Of a DNA stretch of 64,000 bases, positions 39,101 to 51,044 are shown piece by piece (the first letter of the stretch is position 1; every line of letters starts with the position of its first letter). Both the position numbers and the translations under genes were made by a program. The notes below the pieces were generated by a model. It was given only the letters and a program-made list of their open reading frames with translations, did not search any database and was not told the origin of the DNA. Origin of the DNA: Otis tarda. Its lineage: Eukaryota; Chordata; Aves; Otidiformes; Otididae. Location: contig CM048560.1 in assembly GCA_026413225.1 (NCBI GenBank), positions 10,868,001-10,932,000 of the forward strand, in the 5' to 3' direction.

Positions 39101-40097
39101 GTAGGGACAGGCACTTGATATTTTTGTAGTGAACGCTGATTAAGAGGCAGAGGGACACTTGGACCATTTTACATAGAGAGATTTTGCTAAACTGGAGGAA
39201 AAAAAAAAAAAAAAGAAATGGCCCTTCCTCATGTCATATTTGCATATTGGAATAGAAATGAAGGTAACAAACATGCTCTTACACAGATTTTGTTAAATCA
39301 CTGGCTTTTAGTGAAAGAGGACTATCACAGTGTACGCAGTTAGGGCCAATATCTTTCCTCTCAGCCACGACTGTATACTTTCTGATGGGATAGGAAAAGA
39401 AGAAATGGGGAAGGGAAGCAGAAAAGTCTAGACTGGAAAAAAGTCAACTTTCACCTTATTGCTTTATTGATTTAAAAAAAAAATTCTCCTAATTATTTTG
39501 ATGTATTTTATGTTCTTCCTCTTTAATAAATTGCATTGCCCACCTTTAAATACTTGTGTGCTTTCTCAGCACAAACTTTTCCTAGACATTTTGTAACACT
39601 TATTTTTCTCCCCGAATTAAAATAGCAGGAACCTTGGCTGAATTTCACAAAACACCCTCACAGGCTTGCTCTACTGTCTTATGTTTATTTTGGTTCTATA
39701 CCCAAATAGATTGAGAAAAAAGAAAGAAATAGTACTGAATCTTCTTAAAAGCTGCAATTGATACTTACTGTGGGGAAGACTCGTAATGTTCTGATTCTTT
39801 TTCTAGTCCTTGCTCACACAGCAGTGTCCCTGAAGCCAAGGACATGAAAATAAAAAAAATTCTTTGGGGTTTGGACCACGAGACTCTAGCCACCTCCCTC
39901 CACAAAAGCCTTTATCGCAGAAGCACTCTATGCCGATTTCTTTTCACAAAATCTTGTTTTGGATTTCAACATTTATTTTAACTCTGCTTAAAACTGAGTT
40001 AAAGCAATATTACAGTTTGGCTTCTGTTGAAGAGATGGGTTAGAATTTGGGCTTTCTGTGCCTCAAGGAGTTAGACTCCCCGCTACCGCCCCCGCCA

Positions 40098-40113
40098 CCC
40101 CCCCCCCCCCCCC
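40098..40113. repeat. Poly(C) tract, 16 bases
   Basis: An uninterrupted C16 run preceded by a C-rich lead-in (CCGCCCCCGCCA). On the - strand this is a G-rich tract that could contribute to a quadruplex. Confidence 0.95.
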
Positions 40114-40392
40114 AATGGACATGCTAAACTGTCCAGGCAGGCTTGTATTGTTGCCAGAGATGTAAAATTCTTGCACTTAAACTGAATGAACATAGAGGAA
40201 TGATACTGTTTTTACACCAAGTATAAAGTTGCCAGACACAAATCTGATTTAACAGAATATGTTTTTGAACTTAGTGTCACAGTGTTTCCACTAGAATACA
40301 GAGAAAGATATTTTTGAGAAATAGTGATAGTCCTTGGATAAAGAGCCCCAGAGGTTCATCTGAAAATGCTTTACAGTTGGAAAGACTCTTAG

Positions 40393-40410
40393 AAAAAAAA
40401 AAAAAAAAAA
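40393..40410. repeat. Poly(A) tract, 18 bases
   Basis: A18 on the + strand, about 65 bp before the RFX-like motif. Confidence 0.95.
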
Positions 40411-40475
40411 TCAGTATTGCCACAGCCTGTCACGTTGATTCGCTGAAGTTGCAGCAGCTGTCGAGGTGAGATCGA

Positions 40476-40489
40476 GTTGCCTTAGCAAC
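40476..40489. promoter_or_regulatory. RFX X-box-like motif
   Basis: GTTGCCTTAGCAAC is a near-perfect inverted pair of RFX half-sites (GTTGCC and AGCAAC, 2-nt spacer). RFX factors drive ciliary genes and MHC class II promoters and also bind distal enhancers. Function here is inferred from the motif only. Confidence 0.4.
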
Positions 40490-43400
40490 AGCACATATTG
40501 TATAACAGTACCACACCACCATCAAACCATTGAGGTGAGAAGTAGTTTAAAAGCATTACTAAATTTTTACGATACGTCTGCTACATTTTCAACCTTGTGG
40601 CTGGCTGACTTTACCCAGCTTAGCCTTCTTGGAGCCCAGAAAGCTCAGCTGCTGAATACTGTTTGGTGAAGAAAGTCAGGGAAAAAAAATCCCTAATTTG
40701 TGGAGTTTTTTAAAAATGCTGAGGTTACGCTGTTTCTATATAACTGTTTTTGTTAATTGCATTTATGCTCACATAAACTGCTGCATGTAAGTGTGTTTTT
40801 CCCTTCTTTTTGTATTTTCTATTACAAGTCAGAGTGACTTATTTTTCACTGCTTTGGGCAATGAAAGCAGGAGATATTTAGAAAAATTTAAAACTTGGCA
40901 TAGAAAGCCCCAAAATGTGAAAATGGCCTGGTTTTATGGTTGCATTACAAATTTGGGCAACATCCCTAGAGCATTAAAATGGTGAGGTTTCTGTCTTTGG
41001 TGATGGCACCTAGGTACCATGCTTTCTTTCCAATTTGCTTGCTTTCTAATCCTTTGTGCTTCTTACAGCTGTTTAATTTAATAGAATATATAATAAATTC
41101 CAACCACATTATTCACAAGGGATATCTGTTTGTGTGCCCCACCCGATGTATTACACATGCAACTAGAGAACTTCAAATGTATTATTTTACCAGTCCGGTG
41201 GCCTCCAAAAGATCTTTAATGTTCTTTTCAGCATTTCTTTTCTAACAAGCATGTGTTTTGGTGGAGTCATGTAAATCTTTCACCTACCTTCAGCATTATT
41301 TTGCTACTTTTTGGTTAATTTTGACAAAGATTCAGATCACCTCTAGTCTTTTGGGGGCTGAGTTATTTCGATAGCTTTAATTAGAAACCAGGCAAAAATC
41401 ACTGGATAGGTTATTTCATACTTTTAAACTTAAATCTGAAAACAAAAAAAAAAACCCATATACAAAACCATGGTATCAAACTTAAGCAGAGGAGAAAAAA
41501 AGCAGTAAAAAAGAGCAAGTGTTGTGAAAACCCTGCAAATCACAACTACCTGGTTAGAGTAGCAAGTCCCATGTAACTTAAAGAACTGACTTCAGTTGTA
41601 ATGTCCAAAAAACAAACCTGTGAGATGCTGCCCAAAGCACGAGTTAATAATTATTGCATACAGCTTGGAGTTGACCCAGATTCTGCAGTGCTGTTGGATC
41701 CTCTCATGGGTTCGTGCATACCACAGTGATTATTGAATGCTTTTTTCAAGGTCCATTGTCTGTTCTTACTCACGGGATTTGGTGCCTCTAGTGTTGAGCT
41801 GTGGAAATATTTAACGAAGCTGTATTAACAGCAGGTATGGTAGTGTTTCTGCTCTGTAGTGATCTCATGGTCTGTGTAAATTCAGTTTGTTTTAAGCGTG
41901 CCATACAGACCTGAATGAAATGATTTCTTGTGCCTGGGAGCTGATCTAGCTATAGAATATTTTGTAAGTTATTCGTAGCATACTTAAAAGTTGATGGAGT
42001 CACTTGCTGCTGCTGTTCTTGAAAATCAGAGAGCCTTCAAAAGGCATCTCTCCTGCTCAGCTGTATTTCTGGGGCCTGGCTTGCACATTTAGCGTCCTGG
42101 TTAGCGAAGAGAGGCTTGAAGGTATGTCCTTGAGCACAGTTTGCTCAACTGCCATGCTTGGAGCAAAGGCAAGCTGGGTCGTGCCTGTATCATATGTCGC
42201 TCATTGAGCGAGCTTACAGCTGCTCTGGAGCTGAAAACACTGTCATCGCACCTGCACAGGTACCTGTGCTGATAACCTTATTAAAAGTCAGGGCTCACTA
42301 ACCTGGATGGAGCCCCTGGGAAACAGGGCTGTCCGACTTACAGATTTGTGCTTGGTATCTTTGTTCAGTGTTGCCCTGTGCAGGACACTACCATGCTGAA
42401 AAAAGCAATTATTCAGGGCTTCCTGCATTTTGTTCTGTTGTGTCCTTGACACAAGTGATGCTGTATTCACTTTTCCAGTATTGGCCAGTCTAGCAAAGGA
42501 TATTTGATGTTTGTGGATTTTGAAAACACGGAAAAAGAAACTGAAGTAACAGCGATGAGGGAAGAATCTTTCCTTACAGTAGACTTTCAAGCCTGTCAAA
42601 CTATCTAGCCCAAGCACTACTTGTTAGTAGTGTGATAGTTTCTAGCAGATGCAGCTTTGTTGTGTAGTTGCACAGCTTGACACTCTGTACTTCATTTAAG
42701 TGAGGCTGCATTGGAGGCAAGTCTTAAAAAAATAGTTAGCAGTTTGTAAATAATCCTTGTTTTCCTGACATGATATGGTTTTGCCCCCTTTGAAATAGAG
42801 TCTAGCTGCAACATCAGAGGAAGGAGCATGTTACTGGAAGACTGCCGGATGACCTCCAAGCTTTTAGTCAAGGTGATAAGGATTGTTAGCCCTTGGGGCA
42901 AGAAGTGTTGTAAGTATTTTTACAGTGCCAGTTTGAAATATTCTCTAGATGCTCCTGCAGTTCAAGGGATGGTAACGGTCCTGTTACTAGTCTTGAGTTT
43001 AGCAGCAGATTGACAATATCTGCATTTCTCAGATGTGCCTACCTTCCTCTGCTCCTGTTGCATCATAGACCCACACATTTGACTATATATTTTTACCAGT
43101 AATTAGAGTATGACTGAATTCTACTGAGCTATCTCTTTTTATTAGCCTCAAGTAACAGTCCTAATAACTATAGTATTTTTTGACTGATACATTTTATTAA
43201 TTGCTTATTTTAGGTGCTTGGGTGAGTGAGCTAGCCTGTTGAATCTTCCAGTAGTTTTAAATAATAACTTGATTTTTTGAAACTATTTTCTACTAGCTGA
43301 AGCAACCAAATTAGTGTCTTGGAAGTCAGAGCACAACATACGTACTAGAGCAAAAACTCTTAGGAAGGGAATGAGAAAACTGATTAGTACATAAGGCTGT

Positions 43401-44678
43401 TAGTTGTCACAAAGGTTTCTGTGTTCTGTGCAGAAGAAGTTTTTTTGTTTGCTTGTTTGGGTTTTGGTTTTTTTTTTTTTTTTGTAGAGCTTTATCATGG
43501 GCTGCAGAGAAAAGACATCACTATTTTTGCTTTTTTGATAACCTTCCATTGGGGAATTATGTAACAGATGCACTCTTTTGTTCCTGTTTTCTGTTCATTT
43601 GGGGATCATCTTACTCATAGGTTGGATCCTTAAAGAAATAGTATTTGAATTCATTCTGTCTCTCTTTATAATGGCAAACAAGAGAGGCTGATATTTGAAC
43701 ACGCTTGTTTTGGAAGAATTATCGTAAAGCTTTCTTTTACATTAATGTCCTTTCTCTGCCAGTACTGAGGGCACAGACCACCATCTGCCCATGCAGTAGA
43801 TAGAGTTGTTCAATCATCCACTAACTTGCTTGTGTTTCAAGCCTTGCTGTCTGTCTGTCATGGTTGTCATCACCACGGGAGTTCACATCCTCTTTTCTTG
43901 AGGAAGTATATATTTATCAGTTACGATCCATAGCTTGGTGCATTTTGTTGTAGTGGCCATCTTGGCATATCTAATTGGAGTAGAATGCAGATATTACTGA
44001 AGCCTCCTGTCTCTGAAACTTGATGCCATTTTCGGCAGGAATAGCAATTGTGCTCTGACTGTCCCCACTGAAGCTCCCAGTGGGAAAAGCCAGGCAGGTA
44101 GTGAGTGCACACCCCGTAACTCTGATAACACTGCTCTGATATCTACTGCGGAACACGTGTGCAGTGAAGCATTGTGCATGTCCTGTGGATGGAGGCTGGT
44201 ATGGATGTGCATGCAGTCTGTCTGCAAGAGCTTTGACAAGGCTACCTGGCTTCTGGGAATCCTGAATAAGTGACCATGACCTTTCTTTTCAGTTAGGAAA
44301 GCTCTCCATTGGGGTAAACAAGTATTTCTGCAGAAGGGAGAAGGGTTGTCATATGGTGCCTTAGCTGGAACACATCTGTTTTACTGATTGCTAGAATGTG
44401 GGGCCTCAACAAAATTAACACACTGAAACAGGAATAGAAAGAAATCATTTAAGTATGAGTTGGTGTATGCCTGTGTTCTGTTAAAGTGAAATTTGCCATT
44501 TTCCCATCCATGGAGTCACTTAATAAGCCAGAGACTGGAGATGGCATGAGGATGGTAAAAAGCATTGGTGTAAGAGATGACAATGACTCCAGTCTGAAAA
44601 TAAGGGTTGTATAAATAGGAATGTTTTTGTTCAATGAGAGTAATCACTGCAGATGAGACAGGTTACAGGGCTGTAACA

Positions 44679-44714
44679 ATAAAAACAAATAACAGTTCTG
44701 TTATTTGTTTTTAT
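44679..44714. repeat. Perfect inverted repeat, 17-bp arms, 2-nt loop
   Basis: ATAAAAACAAATAACAG is followed by TT and then by its exact reverse complement. The arms are AT-rich. The structure is too short for a typical pre-microRNA. It may be the remnant of a palindromic DNA element or a local foldback mutation. Confidence 0.9.
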
Positions 44715-47041
44715 ATAACTTCTAGTCAATCCTTGGCTATTGATAAAAGTCGTGAAAACTGACTGTAACCTTTTGTCAGGGTGAGTAGCTTTTATGTGAT
44801 AGATCATCTTTTACGAGAGATATCCCGTGTGTTAATCCATATTTCTAAGTATATCTAATATGCTGTCTGTTTTTCTAAAATTTTTCCTTTTGGTTTCCCA
44901 CTTTTGCACTGCCCTTCTAATTTTATCACGTGGCTAACAAGTGAGAAGTAAACTCAGGGTAGTGGTTTAAACATTTTGCAAGAAAGAATCGTCTTGTAAC
45001 TAAAACATAGGTTGAAAAGTTAAAAGCTATGATTCAGTTCCTGTTTCTACTGTTTATTTTGTTGTTTAACTCACTGTAAGGAGATATTGTCAATGTATAA
45101 TTAAACTTCAGTCTGCAATTTTGTTATCTGTTAGATGTAAACAAAACTTTACCATAATGAAAAAGCTAAGAAAAATAAATTTCCACTTTTGACATTGTGT
45201 ATTTGACAGCATTTTGAAAAGTAGCAATTCCTATCCTGAATCAGATCAGTGTGTTTGTGGAAGCAGCAAATGCCAGCTGCTAAAGGGGAGCTAAATCTAA
45301 TGGACTAGTACAGTCCCCACAGCAGACGGTTAGGCAGCATTTGGCTCATTCTCTGGCTTTATGAAACTTTATTTTCCTTGCGTGGTTTCCTTTTTTTCTT
45401 TTCTAGTGCAGCTGGGGGCATCCAAAGGAAAGGATTCCTGGGATCACACTGAATTCTTAGTCTCAAGGATGCTTGGCATCAGTGGAGGTCATAGCTGAAG
45501 CATATGCTTTACTTAAAGAAACTTCTGTTTATCAGCTTTCACAGAGGAAGTGCAGAAGTCAATCACTTGTTTGATTTAATCTTCTGTATATGTTGGAGAA
45601 AACAATATTCACATAGAAAATTAATTTTAAAGCAACAAGAGGGGCAGATAGAACCTTATACTACTGAATACAATATTGTTCTTTTTTGTTTTAAATAAAA
45701 ACATCAAATTAATGTCTCTTTGAGTGCCAACTCTCTCACCCATAAATATCATGCATCTTCCCTTTAAGATTTCTGTTTAATAATTAGTGTTTATAGGGAG
45801 TGCTTAGATCCTTTATGCAATGTGTAAAGGCAAAAAAAAAAAAATCTTGCCTAAACATTTAAATGCCAGTGCTTCATAATGGGTTAAAAATACTGCACAT
45901 TTTGGGAAACATTAGAAGCCCTCATGGGTGGAGTACGGCAATGGGCGTTTTAGTGTAGATGGGTTTATTAACCCTTTGCTGTACAGCTGAAATACGAAAA
46001 GACTGAAGTAATGGTCAGCAAGAAAGTAGATTCTCAGGAAGCTATGTTTAATGAAGCCCATTTAAAAACCTTTTATGTGCAAAAGAGATCTAGTGTTTTC
46101 TGCTGCAGGACGAGCAAGGATTTGAACCATTTTCTAATCACTAGCTTTTTCTTGTGAATACTGTAGGAAAAGCATTGGAAGAACAGCTTTAAAGAGTTAG
46201 GAAAGCTCATTAGCAACCAGTTGCCAAAATATCTGTTTCTACATACTCTACCCAAGTTAGAATAATGAAATTAAATGAAAGATGGTTTTTACATGTGGTG
46301 TTGAATCTGGAAATAAGTTGATACAGAGAGGGATTCACTGGACAGTTTAATTACTATAATAAATTTGCAGTAAACCGCGTGGAAATAATATTTTCTTTTT
46401 TTCACTGTGAAGATGGGTACATTCTTACATAAAGAGAAGCCTGCTTCCTCCTTTGTCTCATTGTTGACAACTATGAATTTTCGGTTAGAAGTTTGTAATG
46501 GGTAGCTACACATAAGAAATCCCATCTGTATGAAAAACTATGGAAAGTGTAGGCATTCACAGAGCTGGTCAGTAAGCTGTGCTGCTAACAACAGAAACTC
46601 TAGGAAGAAATGTCTTTTTATTATGCTTTTCAAAAATAGCCTCTGAAGATTCCACACGGGTGCTTTGTGGGAGGGCATTCCACACTGTGGGAGCAGAACA
46701 AGTGCCTTTAGGCATCTGAGGTCAAAATGTGAACAAGGACTTCAGACATTTATAGTGTGTTTCTGCCTGCTTATGAAAAAAAAAATTATCTCAACAGTTT
46801 AGGGATAGTTTATATAGCAGGCTTAATTTGGAGATAACCAACACTTTATTTCTAAGTTACATGAAACTTAGAATTCTGAGTTCTCTGTTATTTCCATAAT
46901 GACTTTCTTTGCTGTGTACAGCGCGTGCGTTCCTATAGCCTTCATTTAACACACGTGAAACGATGCTTTTCTGCAAATCATTTGCCACTGAGATGATGGA
47001 CCAACACCCTACCCTACCAAATGGAAAAGATGACTAGCTAC

Positions 47042-47058
47042 GGCTGGGCTGGGCTGGG
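47042..47058. repeat. Short GGCTG tandem repeat
   Basis: Three exact copies of GGCTG followed by GG. It sits at the start of a somewhat GC-richer stretch (about 47040-47480). Confidence 0.85.
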
Positions 47059-49615
47059 ACACAGTCAGGAGGGGATCAAGGAAGGTGTGGTGCGTTATTT
47101 CTCAGCATCTTGACCCCTTTGTTTTTGGAGCAGAACCAGATGTTGGCCTCCTCTCTGGAAGATGAAGGTGCCTCTGTAGATTGAGTCTCCTGCTCAGCTG
47201 GACTTGCCAGTGCATGGTGGAAAGCAGGTGCCTCTCTTCTCTGGGTTCGGTTTGTACTGGCAGCTTATTCTGTAGGCTGGCAGTTCTCATGCTGGGTAAG
47301 CATGGGGTGCTATTGCCTTTCAGCCACATACTGATAAGTAGCTGCCCCATTCCTAGTAAACAGAGCTCTTTAGTTCTGTCTTGGAGCCCCTGTCTCATGC
47401 CTCTGTCACAAGCACCTCTGCCAAGCTCTGTCTAACGCACCGCTCCACGCATCTTCCTGAGGAGAATGGCATGGGAGTTGGGACTTTCAAAAAGCAGTTC
47501 TGGAGAGGAGCAGCTAGCAGATGCAGGCCTATAGTATGCGAAATTGTCTGCACTGGGGTAGAGCAGAGAGGAAAAGAGAATGTGCTTAAAATAGAAAAAC
47601 ATTTGAGAATATCTGTGTTAGGCTGTGTTTTCAATGAAGATCGCATGTCATCTTGTGCAGCAAAGATGCTAGCTGCAATGTAAATAGCAGAGTAGGAGCA
47701 GAGCTTAGTTTCAAGGAACTTGTGTGTTTTTTAAGTCAGGTTTGCTTTTCTTTTCACTCTGTGTAATTTAGATAAGAGGTTTACACACATCAGTTGCAGA
47801 GTTTTTCCTCTTCCAACTTTAAGCTGTTGATTCAAAACTGAGGCACTTGAGAGAACTGAAAGAATGGAGAGAAGGGCAGTTATTGAACTTAGCAGTTTAT
47901 ACTGCTAAGTTTATAGTGCTTCATTTTCTTTAACTTAACCGTAATCACTTTTACTGCTTCTTAGGCTTTTTGGTGAAGAGTAATGTGAAAGAAGGATTGA
48001 ATACTGAAGCTTTCACAACATCGCGTATTAATAGGTTTTCCCCTGAACCAAGCAGTGGGTCAGTTTTTTCCATGGTCTTTCTCTTTTAATTAAAATACCT
48101 CATTACAATCAAGTCCTGTACTGCGAAACATTATAGTGATTGCTGAAATTCCCAGTGATGCCGGTGTTCTTTTTTAGTTAGTTGCCTCCAGGAACGTTCA
48201 GAAGATATCTCTCCCTGTTCGGTGTCAACCCCACACCAGTGCATGTGCTTTCCCAATTATTTTGTCTCACCTCCTAAACAAGAACGTAAAGACGTGACAG
48301 TTTCCACATTATGTGAATTATTCCACTAGGTCTCTGTTAGATCAATTAAGTAATAATTTTGATTTTGTATTGAAAATTTCTAGCTTCTCCTGCTTATTTT
48401 GTGTGCATTAGTAAGTCAGTCCACAGACATTTTAGATAGCTGTGCAGCAGCTTCTTCTATAACCCTTTCCTAACCTTACTGCCATCTCTACAGCCTCTTG
48501 TGCAGGTCAACATGTGTTATTCTTACCAGTAGGTCTTTCTACATTCTCGTTATCATCTTTGAGATACTATCAACGGCTTTAAAGTCCTCCTCACTAGATT
48601 CTTCTCCCCTACACCCCCACCTCCCCTTTAGGAAATGGATAAATAGGGAACAAGTGTTGTGATTCTGTAATTAGCGGCTTTTTTTCTTTTTAAGCAGAGC
48701 TGTTTCTGTGTGGATGTGTGTGTGTGAGGGCAATGAGGATTTTCTTACACTGTGGAGTAAGTTGAGAACTTATAGCTAAATTCAAATTAATTAGAAACCT
48801 GTTCTTATGAAACTCAGCACCTGACCTGAGTCAATTTTTGTGCTAAATGATCCTAATAATGAAATAATGAAGATATTTTTAGCTGTGTTAAGCTCATAAA
48901 ATTTAGAATCCGGTGGTAATTAGAGTATGATTATTTTAGATTAAGGGGCATACACCTGTTACATATAAATTTTTTTCCTCCTTTTCAGTAAGCATATGAA
49001 AACTTCCATGATGTGCTTGTCTTCGAGATGATCTTGTGTCCTAGCGTTCTGGAAGGGTCTGGGATTTTGTTTGTGCCTGCTGAAAGTATCAGAGGCCAGT
49101 GCGTTCCCATCTTCACTTACCTTGAAGAAGAAGGTAGTGTCTATTTTGTAAAACTGCAAAATATGCTTTCAGTCGCTTTATAAACAGTGGTGATCTCTGC
49201 AAAAAGTCCCTAGAAGTCATGGGTTTTGTCCACTTACAGTCTGTGGCTGAAATAGACTTTGCATTTTGTAGTTCTTATCTTTAAAAACTCTCCTTGCATC
49301 ACATGTCCTCAGCAGGAGATGTCAGAGGTGAGTGGGGAAATGGAAGTGAATGCAAGAAAAGCAAGGAGAACTGGAGTTCACCTCTAAAGGCTCTGCGCAG
49401 CTGCCAAATGAATTTGATTTTTAAGATCTTGGTTTTGTGTTCTTAGATTAAAGTGTGTTTTTCACCCCTCTGAATTAGGTTCTTCCCCTCCCCATTTCTA
49501 AAGTGCAAATTCAGGGCAAATTGAAATGTATTTGACATATTCTATTTCCATTAAGGAAGGTGAATTTCTCTTAACTGTAAATTTTCCGGGCTTCTAACAC
49601 TTGGTTTTAGTAGGA

Positions 49616-49634
49616 TTTTTTTTTTTTTTTTTTT
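49616..49634. repeat. Poly(T) tract, 19 bases
   Basis: T19 on the + strand. Other runs of about 14-19 bases lie at 43468-43483 (T), 50712-50727 (A), 53945-53958 and 53978-53992 (A), and 58874-58888 (T). Confidence 0.95.
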
Positions 49635-50983
49635 GAGCAATGGCAACAGTTCTGTAGTGTATTTTATTCAAATATACGTGCATTTAGCCTTGTTTATTGC
49701 CATGTACTCTTTTCTGGGAATTACTAGTAATTATGTAGTTCGGTAATGTATTAGTATAAAACCCTCATTATTTCAAACTATTTCAGTGTAATACATTATT
49801 AGACATTTAAAATAGATTTAAACTGCTAGACAGTCTAGTTTTTACAACCTTGGGAATATTCTCAAAGGGGAATAGAATGTTATTTCAGCAAAATGGATGA
49901 ATTGAGAAAATAATTAAAATATACATTCAGTTTGAGTAATGTAAATGTAAAAAAAATGAATTACAGAAAATCAAATTGCTTAATATGATATTTAAATAGC
50001 TCTTAGGCAGACTTGGAATATTTTTAATGAATATTTTATTTCAACATTTCATTTCAATATTTTTGAGGCTTTTGGGGGGCAGAGGGAGGACTTACTGAAA
50101 CCTTTTCTTTGTCTTGTATTGTATTTTTAAAATTTTGTTGTACAGACACCTTTGCAAGAAGCTGTCTTCCCTGCTTGGTATCTTTGAGTGTCTTGAAAAC
50201 AAAATGAGGGGAAAAAATGTTTGTCTGAAATGTTGTTCTTTAGAACATGTTAAAAGATTCTCTGTCAATATTAGGAATCACTGTGTGTGAAATTAGGTCA
50301 TTGACTACTAATGAGATGCTTTACAGCAGTAAGGCTTAGTTGTATGAATTCTGTTTTCTGAATCAATCCTAGAATTAATTTATAGGTGGAAAATTATAAA
50401 CTTGAGAGTTTTACTACTTGATAGTTTGTTTCACTGTTATAGGTTCCTTACTGAAATTCAAGTTTGTACCTATATTTATAAATTAGTTATCTTTTATTTT
50501 TTAGTTGGATTTTTATTGTCACCATGCCTCTTTCACGTTGAAACAATCTCAGTATGTCAGTGTTAGAAAACAGTTGTAACACATTTTTTCCAGCAGCAGT
50601 TCCCTGTTGGTTGCACTATCTGCAAAAGCTAATGACATTAAGGAGTAATGGAGTATATCTTTCAAAGCACAAGTAACGAGTAATAGGAGTGTTTTGACAT
50701 AGTGTTTAAAGAAAAAAAAAAAAAAAATCATGGAATTTGGTTTCCTGCCCAGAACTTTGACTGACTGTCTGGGAATTCAGTGCCGTATGTCAACGTTCTG
50801 TAGAATTAGTGTACATACTTTGGAGTGATTCTTTACAAATATAATAGTGTCCTGCAGGTTTAAGGCCAGTGCATTGATAATCTACACTATTTTGAGTTAG
50901 CATTGATGAGGACTTATATTCTTGAGGAAGTGCTATGTTTCCTAATAAATACTTCACTTTCTTCCAGAGAAGCAGAGGTGTTA

Positions 50984-51044
50984 TCTTTCTCATCTGTAAT
51001 ACTATAGAAATTTCTTTCTCATCTGTAATACTATAGAAATTTCT
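50984..51044. repeat. 29-bp direct tandem duplication
   Basis: Two exact adjacent copies of a 29-bp unit (containing CATCTGTAATACTATAG), with the match running 3 bases into a third. Exact identity suggests a recent duplication. Confidence 0.93.

Larger units (their letters stand above)
34001..47000 (+). other. DNM3: Large DNM3 intron, third segment
   Basis: Intron sequence with simple tracts (C16 at 40098-40113, A18 at 40393-40410, A16 at 39199-39214), a 36-bp hairpin at 44679-44714 and an RFX-type motif at 40476-40489. No gene is supported. The open frames above 90 codons on the - strand, such as 34018-34392, show no recognisable domain. Confidence 0.65.

Noticed and set aside
46665-46720. 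GGGCATTCCACACTGTGGGAGC considered as part of a DNA transposon end
   Set aside because: The short symmetry (CCACACTGTGG) is isolated and no partner terminal repeat or target duplication is visible.
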